A stretch of 64,000 bases of DNA, from assembly GCA_047602125.1 (NCBI GenBank), contig JASGIB010000001.1:2604001-2668000 (forward strand). The letters run 5' to 3'. The DNA comes from Pseudoluteimonas sp047602125. Lineage in GTDB: Bacteria > Pseudomonadota > Gammaproteobacteria > Xanthomonadales > Xanthomonadaceae. Both the position numbers and the translations under genes were made by a program. Numbering within the stretch: the first letter of the stretch is position 1; every line of letters starts with the position of its first letter. The notes below the pieces were generated by a model, which saw nothing but the letters and a program-made list of their open reading frames with translations, did not search any database and was not told where the DNA came from. This document shows, in pieces, positions 33,675-40,894 of this stretch.

Positions 33675-34261
33675 TGGCGACCGGCACGCAAGCGGGTTTC
33701 GCGGAGTTCGCGCCACCGGTCCCGACCGACCGGCTGTTCTTCGCACTGTTCCCGGACGACGCGGCCGCGGCGCGCATCGCCGCGTTGGCGGAAGCGAAGT
33801 GCCGGGAGCACGGGGTGCGTGGAAAACCGCTGCGCAGCGACCGCCTGCACGTGACCCTGTTCCACCTCGGCGATCGGGTCGGCCTTCCCGAGGACGTGGT
33901 CGCGGCGGCGGGGCGCGCCGCGGGCGCGATGCACGGATCGTCGTTCGACATCGCCTTCGACACCGTCGCGAGTTTCGCCGCGCATCGCGTGCAGAAACCG
34001 TTCGTGCTGAAGGCATCGACGGGCAATGAAGCGCTGCGCGCGTTCCATGCCCGGTTGAAGGACGCGCTGCGGCGGGCCGGGCTCGGCGAGCATGCGCGCG
34101 GCAGTTTCGAACCACACGTGACGCTCGCCTACGACCCGCAACTGGTTCCTGCGCAAGCGGTGGAGACGATCGCCTGGCGCGCGCATGAACTGGTGCTGGT
34201 GCACAGCCTGCTCGGGCAGACGCGCCACGTCCGACTCGCGAGTTGGAGGCTTGCGGAATGA
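33674..34261 (+). CDS. 2'-5' RNA ligase/ThpR-like 2H phosphoesterase
   Basis: This 195-residue protein has the two HxT motifs of the 2H family: LHVTLFHLGD and PHVTLAYDP, about 90 residues apart, with FFALFPDDAAAARIA at the start of the fold. ThpR-type enzymes act as RNA 2',3'-cyclic phosphodiesterases in vitro; the in vivo substrate is unknown. It is translationally coupled to the DksA-like gene upstream (TGATG) and to the DDAH-like gene downstream (ATGA), making a three-gene unit. Confidence 0.88.
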   Translation: MATGTQAGFAEFAPPVPTDRLFFALFPDDAAAARIAALAEAKCREHGVRGKPLRSDRLHVTLFHLGDRVGLPEDVVAAAGRAAGAMHGSSFDIAFDTVASFAAHRVQKPFVLKASTGNEALRAFHARLKDALRRAGLGEHARGSFEPHVTLAYDPQLVPAQAVETIAWRAHELVLVHSLLGQTRHVRLASWRLAE

Positions 34262-35040
34262 GCCGGATCGCCGCCATCGTCCGCGAAGTGCCGAACGCCA
34301 TCGCCGATTGCGAACTGTCGTTCGTCGAACGTTCGCCGATCGACCTCGCGTTGGCGCGCCGCCAGCATGCGGCCTATGTCGCCGCGCTGGAAACCGCCGG
34401 TTGCGAAGTGCGAGTCGCGCCACCGCTGCCGGCCATGGCCGATGCGGTGTTCGTCGAGGACACGACGGTGGTGGTCGACGAGCTCGCGGTGTTGACCAGG
34501 CCGGGAGCGGAAAGCCGCAGGGGCGAGGTCGCGAGCATGGCGGACACGCTGCGGCCCTTGCGCCCGCTGGCATGGATCGAAGCCCCGGGCACCATCGACG
34601 GCGGCGACGTGCTGCGGATCGGGCGCAGGGTTTATGTCGGGCGTTCGGCGCGCAGCAACGATTCCGGGCTAGAACAATTGCGCGCGTTGCTCGCGCCGCA
34701 TAGCTATTCGGTCGAAGGGGTGCGCACCCGCGAATGCCTGCACCTCAAGTCCGCGATCACCGCCGTCGCCGGCGACACCGTGCTGGTGAATCCACAATGG
34801 CTGGTCGACGATCCGTTCGGACAGTATCGGCGCATCGAAATCGACCCGGGCGAGGAACACGCGGCGAACGCGCTGCGCGCCGGCGATGTCGTGCTGTATC
34901 CGGCTGCGTTCCCGCGCACGGAGGAACGCTTGCGCGTCGCGGGCATCGACGTTCGCCTGCTCGATCTCTCGGAGCTGCAGAAGGCCGAGGGCGCGACCAC
35001 CTGCTGCAGCGTGCTGCTGGCGATTCCCGGCGCGGCATGA
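34258..35040 (+). CDS. dimethylarginine dimethylaminohydrolase-like amidinotransferase
   Basis: This 260-residue protein of the DDAH/guanidino-modifying superfamily has FVERSPIDLALARRQHAAYVAAL at the N-terminus, VFVEDTTVVVDELAVLTRPG, the catalytic His in ECLHLKSAIT, and the C-terminal catalytic Cys in TTCCSVLLA. DDAH hydrolyses N-methylated arginines to citrulline; bacterial members may also use other guanidines. It is coupled to the upstream 2H gene by ATGA, with GGAGG at the start. The RAYT element begins nine bases after its stop. Confidence 0.86.
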   Translation: MSRIAAIVREVPNAIADCELSFVERSPIDLALARRQHAAYVAALETAGCEVRVAPPLPAMADAVFVEDTTVVVDELAVLTRPGAESRRGEVASMADTLRPLRPLAWIEAPGTIDGGDVLRIGRRVYVGRSARSNDSGLEQLRALLAPHSYSVEGVRTRECLHLKSAITAVAGDTVLVNPQWLVDDPFGQYRRIEIDPGEEHAANALRAGDVVLYPAAFPRTEERLRVAGIDVRLLDLSELQKAEGATTCCSVLLAIPGAA

Positions 35041-35048
35041 AAAACGAT

Positions 35049-35894
35049 CTAACGGGGTCAGGTTCACTTCTGCGCCGATCTTTCCCGCGGTGGCCGGTGC
35101 GCCGGCCTCACGCCTGCGAATCGTTGGGTCTTGGCTTCGACCATCGCGCGGAACGAATCGCGCCCCCAAGCGCGTTGCTGCTGCAGGTAGATGCGGATAT
35201 CCGCGACTTCGTCGCTGGGAATCGCCTCATCGATGAATTTCCGATACGCCCGCGCCCGGCTGTCCGCCGTTGCACCGAATGCAAGCTGCGCGGAATGCGG
35301 AGTCACCATCGGATCGTCGCGCTGGCCGCACAACGCAGCGCAACTCGACCAGCGATAGGCCGCCGGGTCGGTCGTCATCCGGGCGCGGACCGGGTTCAGG
35401 TCGATATAGCGCGCGCAGCGCAGCACGTACGATTCGCCATCGACGAGACAGGCCTTGTAGCGACCTTCCCACAAGGTTCCCGTCCGGCCATGACGGACAT
35501 TGAACAGGCGGACGTAGCGACGCCCGAGTTTCTGCATCAGCCTGCCGATCGCACCGGGTTCTGGTGGGGTGAGCAACAGGTGGACATGGTTGTCCATGAG
35601 CACGTAGGCATGCAGCCGGCATTCGGTCGCGGCCAATCCTTCGCGAAGCAGGGAGAGATAGTGCAGGCGGTCCTGGTCGTCGAGGAAGCAGGGCAGGCGG
35701 TTGTTGCCGCGCTGCACGACGTGCTGTGGAATACCGGGTAGATCGATCCTGGGAAGCCTAGCCATGGCGACCATTGCGCCCGTGAACGTGCGCTTGCGCC
35801 ATCGTCAGTCGGATTGGATTGCGATAGGAGTTCAGGCCGGCGATTTGTCAGAATGTGCTGACCGCGCACAATGAAGTGAACCTGACCCCGTTAG
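35049..35894 (-). mobile_element. RAYT-type Y1 transposase element with 21-bp terminal inverted repeats
   Basis: An 846-bp unit is bounded by a perfect 21-bp inverted repeat (35049-35069 and 35874-35894) whose core reads GGGGTCAGGTTCACTT and which starts with CTAA. One transposase gene fills it. Degenerate copies of the same ends recur at 37998, 38324, 39170 and 39297, so the element family has been active here. Confidence 0.88.
35064..35774 (-). CDS. Y1 (REP-associated) transposase
   Basis: This 236-residue transposase has RIDLPGIPQHVVQRGNNRLPCF at the N-terminus, the HUH motif MDNHVHLLLTPP, GTLWEGRYKACLVD and the helix YVLRCARYIDLNPVRARM with the candidate catalytic Tyr. The C-terminal extension with IRIYLQQQRAWGRDSF is characteristic of this longer RAYT group. 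It is a different subfamily from the GTAG-type RAYT at 7227. It sits inside an element with perfect terminal repeats; no lesion is seen, so it may be functional. Confidence 0.92.
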   Translation of the reverse strand: MVAMARLPRIDLPGIPQHVVQRGNNRLPCFLDDQDRLHYLSLLREGLAATECRLHAYVLMDNHVHLLLTPPEPGAIGRLMQKLGRRYVRLFNVRHGRTGTLWEGRYKACLVDGESYVLRCARYIDLNPVRARMTTDPAAYRWSSCAALCGQRDDPMVTPHSAQLAFGATADSRARAYRKFIDEAIPSDEVADIRIYLQQQRAWGRDSFRAMVEAKTQRFAGVRPAHRPPRERSAQK

Positions 35895-36806
35895 TTGACT
35901 GGATGCATTCGGTCAGGCAGGACTCGCTGCTTGGCTTCGAGCAAATTGCAGAGAGACCAATTTGATACTGACAAAGAGTTCAACGACTTCGGTGCGTTCT
36001 TGGACGAGCGCGCGGGCAACGTCCAGCATTACATGAATGCTACGCAGTTCCTGGATTGGCAAGCGCACGACAATTGGAGTGCGTTTAAGATGGCATCGGC
36101 TGGCCCGGCTCTGGGCTTGGCTACAAGCGCGGCAGCGCTGAGCCCGGCAATTGCCGCAGCGGAAATGCTATATGGGGGCATCCAAAGTGTCCGTGATTTG
36201 AGAGATGGACATTACGTTCGCGGGACGGTCGGACTAGCGCTTGCTGTGGTTGGTGCGAGGGGGGTGGCTTCGGAATGGTCGAGTGTGAATTCAGCCCGGA
36301 GTGCGCTTTACAACTCCAAGGCCGCCGTCCTGAACGCGGGCCAGCCAGCCAGTTTGAATGGAGTGAAAGCGCTTGATCAGTGGGCGCTAGCAAACACAAC
36401 CCCGATAAATGGGGCCACAAGATCAGTTCCACTTGGGTTCGAATCGGAAGCTCACTTCATGACGGCAGCAGATGAGTTGCAGAATGCATTACGGGCAAGC
36501 GGCATTGATGATGCTGTTATAGGCGTGAGAGGGAGTTCCGTCACAGGTCAAAGTTGGCGAACAGGTAATCCTTTTAGCGAAAAGAGTGATATTGACTTTT
36601 TCGTTGAGAGTTCGCAGCTTACCGACGGCTATCTGACCTCGCCGAATATTCCTGGGTTCGTCAACCCTAAACCGATTCTTCGTGATTACCCACTGTTGAG
36701 AGATTGGTCTAATAAATGGCAGATTGATCTAGGTCGAAAGATCACCCCTGGCGGATTCGTGCCTGGCACGGTTCCGAATAACCCGGCGATTATTGTGGGA
36801 GGCTAA
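35895..36806 (+). pseudogene. orphan polymorphic-toxin C-terminus with nucleotidyltransferase-like domain
   Basis: The frame opens right at the end of the RAYT element and has no credible start codon (the first possible is TTG at 35895), so it looks like the tail of a longer protein. The confident part begins at about FDTDKEFNDFGAF. An Ala/Gly-rich hydrophobic segment follows (GPALGLATSAAALSPAIAAAEML, then TVGLALAVVGARG), like the pre-toxin regions of secreted polymorphic toxins. The C-terminal domain has GVRGSSVTG, then SEKSDIDFFVE: the G-S-x(n)-D-x-D pattern of the DNA polymerase-beta nucleotidyltransferase fold. Its stop overlaps the start of the next gene (TAATG), as in toxin-immunity pairs. 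GC is markedly low. Toxicity is inference. Confidence 0.6.
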
Positions 36807-37168
36807 TGATGCACGCTGATTTCTTTTTTGATTTGACGGCCGGCGATCTAGATGCGAACTCTGTAGCCGCTGCGACGTTTTCTCTTCTTGGTGTGTCTGA
36901 ATTCGAGAGGCGTGAAAGTGAGAATTACTTAGCTGGAGAGTATTTCTGTGCCATTAGTGGTGGATTGACGTTTGAGGTCTCAATTAACGAATACTCGGAT
37001 GGGTCTCTGTTTCGCTACTGGCTTTCAATTGAAGACTTCGAAAATTTAAACGAAGATGATTTCGAACGGAAGATCAGCTCCGCCTTGAATAAGATGCAGC
37101 AGAGGTGTGATCGCGTTGCTAGAGTCCATGATTTCGGCAAGAAGACGATGAGGGTGATCACGTTGTAG
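36806..37168 (+). CDS. putative immunity protein of the adjacent toxin tail
   Basis: This 120-residue acidic protein has no signal or membrane segment: MMHADFFFDLTAGDLDANSV, then GEYFCAISGGLTFEVSINEYSDGSLFRYWLSIEDFENL. No family is recognised. Small size, acidity, low GC, GGGAGG ribosome-binding site and TAATG coupling to the toxin-like frame are all usual for immunity genes. If so it should bind and neutralise the nucleotidyltransferase-like domain in the cytoplasm. Confidence 0.6.
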   Translation: MMHADFFFDLTAGDLDANSVAAATFSLLGVSEFERRESENYLAGEYFCAISGGLTFEVSINEYSDGSLFRYWLSIEDFENLNEDDFERKISSALNKMQQRCDRVARVHDFGKKTMRVITL

Positions 37169-37442
37169 TTGCCAATAGCGCGAGAAGAGTCCTACTGAAT
37201 TTTTAGATGTATGAAGGATCTTCAAGCCAAACTGTTCAGCCGGAGGCGTTGAAGGAAAAATAAAGCGCAGTTCGCGCTGTATGTTGCGTAATTTCATGAA
37301 GCCGGTGCCATTTGCTCCTAAACTTCTGCCGCCGGTCCCGGACCTTTCAGAAGGCCCGGGGCATGCCGCATCCCTGGCTCCATCGCGGCAACATATCTCC
37401 CGACTGGTGTCCCGGGCCACTTCTTCTCCCGGACTTTGAACC
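37169..37442 (+). other. 274-base gap with one doubtful short frame
   Basis: No clear gene. A 52-codon frame at 37281-37439 starts MLRNFMKPVPFAP and ends three bases before the TPR gene start. It resembles nothing I recognise and may be a remnant. GC rises from low (like the immunity gene) to the chromosomal level around 37330, which may mark a recombination junction. Confidence 0.4.
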
Positions 37443-37997
37443 ATGGATTTCGACAGGCTGGACAACAACGAACTGCTGGCTTTTGCGCTTCAAGCGGTCA
37501 CTACCGACCGCGATGCCGAGGCGATGGCCATGCTCAAGACACTGATCGAACGCGACCCAGGCAATGTGTTTGCCACCTACCTGCTGGCCGCGCAGCATGC
37601 GCAACTGGGGATGATGGATCGCGCCGAGACCGGCTTCCGCACGGTGGTACAGCAGGTGCCGGACTTTCCGGTCGCGCGGTTCCAGCTCGGCCAGTTGCTG
37701 CTGGTGAAAGGCGCCAACGCCGAGGCGCACGAGATCCTGGCGCCGCTCACGACCGATGCGAGAGCGCTGGGCGCCTACGCGCGGGTGCTTTCGGCCATCT
37801 CCCGCGACGATGTGCCGACTGCGCTCGCGGAACTGGAGCAGGGACTGGCCCAGCCACAGGAGATTCCCGCGCTGGAAGGCGACATGCGCCGCCTGCACGA
37901 CCAGTTGCAGGCCGATGAGGTGCTGCCTGCCGGCGAGCTTCCAGCTCCTGGCATGCCCTCGGCGCTGTTCCTGAGCAACTACGGGCGCGGTAAGTAA
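37443..37997 (+). CDS. tetratricopeptide-repeat protein
   Basis: This 184-residue soluble protein is built from TPR helices: LLAFALQAVTTDRDAEAMAMLKTLIERDPGNVFATYLLAAQHAQLGMMDRAETGFRTVVQQVPDFPVARFQLGQLLL covers about two and a half repeats. A linker ending APGMPSALFLSNYGRGK follows. It probably mediates protein contact; the partner is unknown. It has normal GC and sits between two low-GC toxin-like modules. Its TAA is directly followed by the degenerate end of a RAYT element remnant. Confidence 0.72.
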   Translation: MDFDRLDNNELLAFALQAVTTDRDAEAMAMLKTLIERDPGNVFATYLLAAQHAQLGMMDRAETGFRTVVQQVPDFPVARFQLGQLLLVKGANAEAHEILAPLTTDARALGAYARVLSAISRDDVPTALAELEQGLAQPQEIPALEGDMRRLHDQLQADEVLPAGELPAPGMPSALFLSNYGRGK

Positions 37998-38344
37998 CTA
38001 GCAGAGTCAGGTCCACTTGTTGCGCGCAGTCAGTACATTCTGACGAGCTGCTGGCCTGAACTCCTATCGCGATCCAGCGGGATAGGCGATGGCGCAAGCA
38101 CGGGGCTATCGACGCAATGGCCGCATTGGTGAACCGGGACGCTCTGGGAAGGGCGCTACAAGGACAGCCTCGTAAAGGCGAGGAATTGACGACGATCCGT
38201 GCCTATCTGCAGCAACAACGGGCTATAGGCCTCAGCGAATTCCAGGCGATGGCGGAAAAGCCAAGACTCAATGCTCCGCAGCCGTCAAACCTGCGCACCG
38301 ACCTCCACGGAAAACCTGCGGAGAAGTGAACCGAACCCTGTTTT
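37998..38344 (+). mobile_element. decayed, internally deleted RAYT element
   Basis: The left end at 37998 and right end at 38324-38344 are degenerate forms of the terminal repeat of the intact element. Next to the left end comes sequence matching, inverted, the intact element's region around 35790-35860. A broken transposase follows: in one frame TGTLWEGRYKDSLVKARN then stop, in another RAYLQQQRAIGLSEFQAMAEK, corresponding to two separate parts of the intact protein. The start and HUH domain are lost, so it is inactive. Confidence 0.8.
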
Positions 38345-38349
38345 TGCAA

Positions 38350-38742
38350 CTATTGTAGCTCAGACAAAAACGACCTCGCGAGTTCGCGATCAGACTCAGT
38401 CTTGGCGGACTTCTCTAGCACTGGCCGCAAGTGATACATCAGCAGACTCATGTCCGAGCTTCCGCTTGGCAAGTGTTCCTTGAGAATCTTCACAAAGAGC
38501 TCAATCGACATAAACGAGGCAAAAGCCTCGTAAACCCGAGAGCTCGCAAACGGAACTTTTTTCAAGTAATGAGTTGCCAGGCGAACCTGATCTGCCCGCT
38601 TCCATGATCTATGGGTGAGCAGCGCTATTGCGTTACCGTAATCAGTCCCTTCGACCGGATACGTCTCCATCAACCAATCCGCAGCCTCTTGGGAGGACAT
38701 CCTCCCAAGATTTGCACTTATTTCCTTTAGCTGGTTATCCAT
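38350..38742 (-). CDS. putative immunity protein of the second toxin tail
   Basis: This 130-residue all-helical-looking cytoplasmic protein reads MDNQLKEISANLGRMSSQEAADWLMETYPVEG, then THRSWKRADQVRLATHYLKKVPFASSRVYEAFASFMS and a final Glu/Leu-rich helix. No family is assigned. It lies nine bases after the stop of a toxin-like C-terminus on the same strand and has the same low GC, so an immunity role is the best guess. Confidence 0.58.
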   Translation of the reverse strand: MDNQLKEISANLGRMSSQEAADWLMETYPVEGTDYGNAIALLTHRSWKRADQVRLATHYLKKVPFASSRVYEAFASFMSIELFVKILKEHLPSGSSDMSLLMYHLRPVLEKSAKTESDRELARSFLSELQ

Positions 38743-38751
38743 TGCGGCTAC

Positions 38752-39279
38752 TCAGTGAGAATGGAACAGGTAATCAGGCAAGCCAGCATTATTGCGTAGA
38801 TATGCGGGCGGTTGGTAATGGCCTGAATTGTTAGTCCACTGGAGGATAGACCCACGGTTTGGTCCCATGTTGTTACCGAATCGGATGGAACCCGCATAAT
38901 TCACTTCACCTCCGCCACTCAAGCCCAAATGCGTCGAGAAGTCCGGATTTACATTAGGTCGAGCGACCCTGATGGTCCCATCCGGAAGTGTCACGAAATC
39001 ATAGGCACCGGACGGAGTAATTCGGTTGCCACCAGGGCTTTGCAGCCAAAAGCGTCCAGAACCGTCTTGAACCAATGTCTTTACTGGGCGCTGTGCAATG
39101 GCGACATCTTGTGGGCGCAAATTCAGTAATGTGCCACGCTCTGTGAGGTTCGGCACACTGATGGGGCAACTAACGGGGTCAGGTTCACTTATCGGATGCC
39201 GTCGGTGCATTCCACATGTCGCTGCCCCGACCCCAATCGCGATGCAGTGAGATTGATGATCGCGCAAGCGCTGGGCCAC
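38752..39279 (-). pseudogene. orphan polymorphic-toxin C-terminus, truncated by a RAYT remnant
   Basis: The frame ends in a domain DGSGRFWLQSPGGNRITPSGAYDFV, then AGSIRFGNNMGPNRGSILQW, TNNSGHYQPPAYLRNNAGLP. This resembles C-termini I recall from Rhs/hemagglutinin-type polymorphic toxins of Xanthomonas relatives; I cannot give a Pfam name. Sequence upstream of about codon 37 (from 39170 on) is RAYT-element DNA read through in frame, so the nominal ATG at 39279 is not native. The parent protein's N-terminus is missing. A probable immunity gene follows nine bases downstream. Confidence 0.58.
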
Positions 39280-39317
39280 GGCAAACGACGGCCGAAAAGC
39301 AAACCTGACCTCGTTAG
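39170..39317 (+). mobile_element. 148-bp miniature RAYT-element remnant
   Basis: Left end 39170-39190 is identical to the 21-bp terminal repeat of the intact element; right end 39297-39317 matches it with three changes. The interior is only about 106 bases and has no transposase. It truncates the toxin-like frame on its left side. Confidence 0.82.
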
Positions 39318-39330
39318 TTCGCGCGGCATG

Positions 39331-39357
39331 AAAAACGCCCGGCGCATGGCCGGGCGT
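39331..39357 (-). terminator. Rho-independent terminator of the Gln/Tyr-rich protein gene
   Basis: Minus-strand stem ACGCCCGGC / GCCGGGCGT with a 5-base loop and a T-run (AAAAA at 39331-39335 on the plus strand), 25 bases after the stop. Confidence 0.88.
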
Positions 39358-39382
39358 CGAAATTTTCGAAACCGGGTTTCGA

Positions 39383-40591
39383 TCAGCCGTAAGGCTGCAG
39401 CCCGAGGATGGCGTTCAGCACGACCGCCAGGATGGAATAGTTGCCGTCGTCGTAGCGGCCGTAACGGTAGTCGCGGCCGTATCCATCCGAGTACCCGCGC
39501 TGGAAGCCCTGGCGGAAATAGTAGTTGTAGTCGTCGCGGCCGACGTAATAGCCGTTGTAACCATAGTCGGCGTCGAGGTAGGCGAAGTTGTTGCGGTAGT
39601 CGTTGCGCCAGCCGTCCATGCGGTCGGCGCGGCCGGCGCGCACGCCCTGTTCGTAGCCATAGCGCACCGCCTGTTGCAGCAGGTCCGCGGCGTAGCGGTT
39701 CACCTCGTGGTAGCGGCCATCGCGGTAATAGCGGTAGCTCGCGGGCGCGTAGTAGTACGGGTCGTTGTAATAGGCATGGTTGCGCGCATTCCATTGCGCC
39801 TGCAGCGCGCGCTGCTGGTTCCAGTACCACTGCTGGTAGTTGTATTGCTGCATCCGGCGCTGCTGCTCGAGCATCGCGGCGCGCTGCCGCTCGGCGGCCT
39901 GGCGGGTGGCGACGTAGCGGCGGTATTGCTCGGCCTGCGCACGCTGCTGTGCGATCCGGCGCTGGCGTTCCATTTCCGATACGCGCGCCTGTTCGCGCGC
40001 ATGTTGTTCCGCGCGTTGGCGATCGGCGGTGGCGCGGAGGGTGGCCTGGTGTTGCTGTTCCATCACCGAATGCTGCCGGGCCTGCTCGCGTTCGGCCTGT
40101 TCGCGGGCCTTCTGTTGCGCCTGCAGGTGCTGTTGGTCGGCGCGTTGTTGCTGCGCGATCTGCTGCTGGCGGCGGGCATCCAGTTCGCGGACGCGCTGCT
40201 GCGCCTGCAGCCGTTGTTGTTCGGCATGCTGCTGCATGCGCGCGCGATCCTGGTCCTGGCGGCGCTGCTGTTCCTGCGCTTGTTGCCGCTGCTGTTCGGC
40301 ACGCTGCTGCTGCATGCGTTGCTGCTGGGCCTGGACCATGGCGCGCTGGCGCGCGTCGTCGTTGGCGCGCGGGTCCGGGCGGTGCGAAGGCACGGGACCC
40401 GCATTGGTGCCCGATACCGGTTTGGCCGCCTGCTGCGGGGCGGGATACGACGGATGCTTGTCCTTGTCCCGGTGCTGCGCATCTTCCTGTTGCTGCTGCG
40501 GTGTTTCGCGGGCGATGACCGGGCCGGCGAGGCCGATCGCCAATCCGACGCCGATGACGCGGGCCAGGGTGCTTTTGCGCAAGGTCTTCAT
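39383..40591 (-). CDS. exported Gln/Arg-rich coiled-coil protein with Tyr-rich C-terminus
   Basis: This 402-residue protein has a signal peptide (MKTLRKSTLARVIGVGLAIGLAGPVIA). Residues about 60-270 are an extreme Gln/Arg/Ala coiled coil (QRQQAQEQQRRQDQDRARMQ style). The C-terminus is Tyr/Asp/Gly/Arg-rich (NDPYYYAPASYRYYRDGRY; DDYNYYFRQGFQRGYSDGYG). Similar Tyr-rich tails occur in other exported proteins of this bacterial group; function unknown. The high positive charge and Gln content suggest binding to envelope polymers, which is speculation. The start at 40591 opens the signal peptide. Confidence 0.78.
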   Translation of the reverse strand: MKTLRKSTLARVIGVGLAIGLAGPVIARETPQQQQEDAQHRDKDKHPSYPAPQQAAKPVSGTNAGPVPSHRPDPRANDDARQRAMVQAQQQRMQQQRAEQQRQQAQEQQRRQDQDRARMQQHAEQQRLQAQQRVRELDARRQQQIAQQQRADQQHLQAQQKAREQAEREQARQHSVMEQQHQATLRATADRQRAEQHAREQARVSEMERQRRIAQQRAQAEQYRRYVATRQAAERQRAAMLEQQRRMQQYNYQQWYWNQQRALQAQWNARNHAYYNDPYYYAPASYRYYRDGRYHEVNRYAADLLQQAVRYGYEQGVRAGRADRMDGWRNDYRNNFAYLDADYGYNGYYVGRDDYNYYFRQGFQRGYSDGYGRDYRYGRYDDGNYSILAVVLNAILGLQPYG

Positions 40592-40729
40592 GTTTCCCGC
40601 TCCGGGTCGCGACAGCGACCGCATGGACGCAGTAGGCGGCGCGGGCGCTTAACGATTTCTGAGAATCGCCGTCGCCGCGCGCGGCATTCAGCCTGCGTAA
40701 AACCGCGCCGGCCGGGTTAGCATGGGTCC

Positions 40730-40885
40730 ATGAGCTGGATCGCCATCCTTATCCTCGTCGTCGGCCTGTGGCTCGCCTTCAAGGCGGTCAAGCTGGTGTT
40801 CAAGTTGCTGGCCTGGGGCCTGCTGCTGGGCGGCCTCTACTACTTGCTCGCGCCGATCTTCGGATGGCCGTGGCCGCCGTTCTGA
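40730..40885 (+). CDS. 51-residue membrane protein
   Basis: This short frame begins MSWIAILILVVGLWLAFKAVK and continues with VFKLLAWGLLLGGLYYLLAP, ending FGWPWPPF. It is almost entirely hydrophobic with two Lys spaced between two helices. A weak purine stretch precedes the ATG. Small proteins of this look are conserved in the group as I recall. It converges with the flavoprotein gene, the stops being 9 bases apart. Confidence 0.6.
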   Translation: MSWIAILILVVGLWLAFKAVKLVFKLLAWGLLLGGLYYLLAPIFGWPWPPF

Positions 40886-40894
40886 GCGACGCGG

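Noticed and set aside
38117..38329. A 70-codon gene
   Set aside because: It is a shifted reading of a decayed transposase; motif pieces TLWEGRYK and YLQQQRA fall in two different frames.
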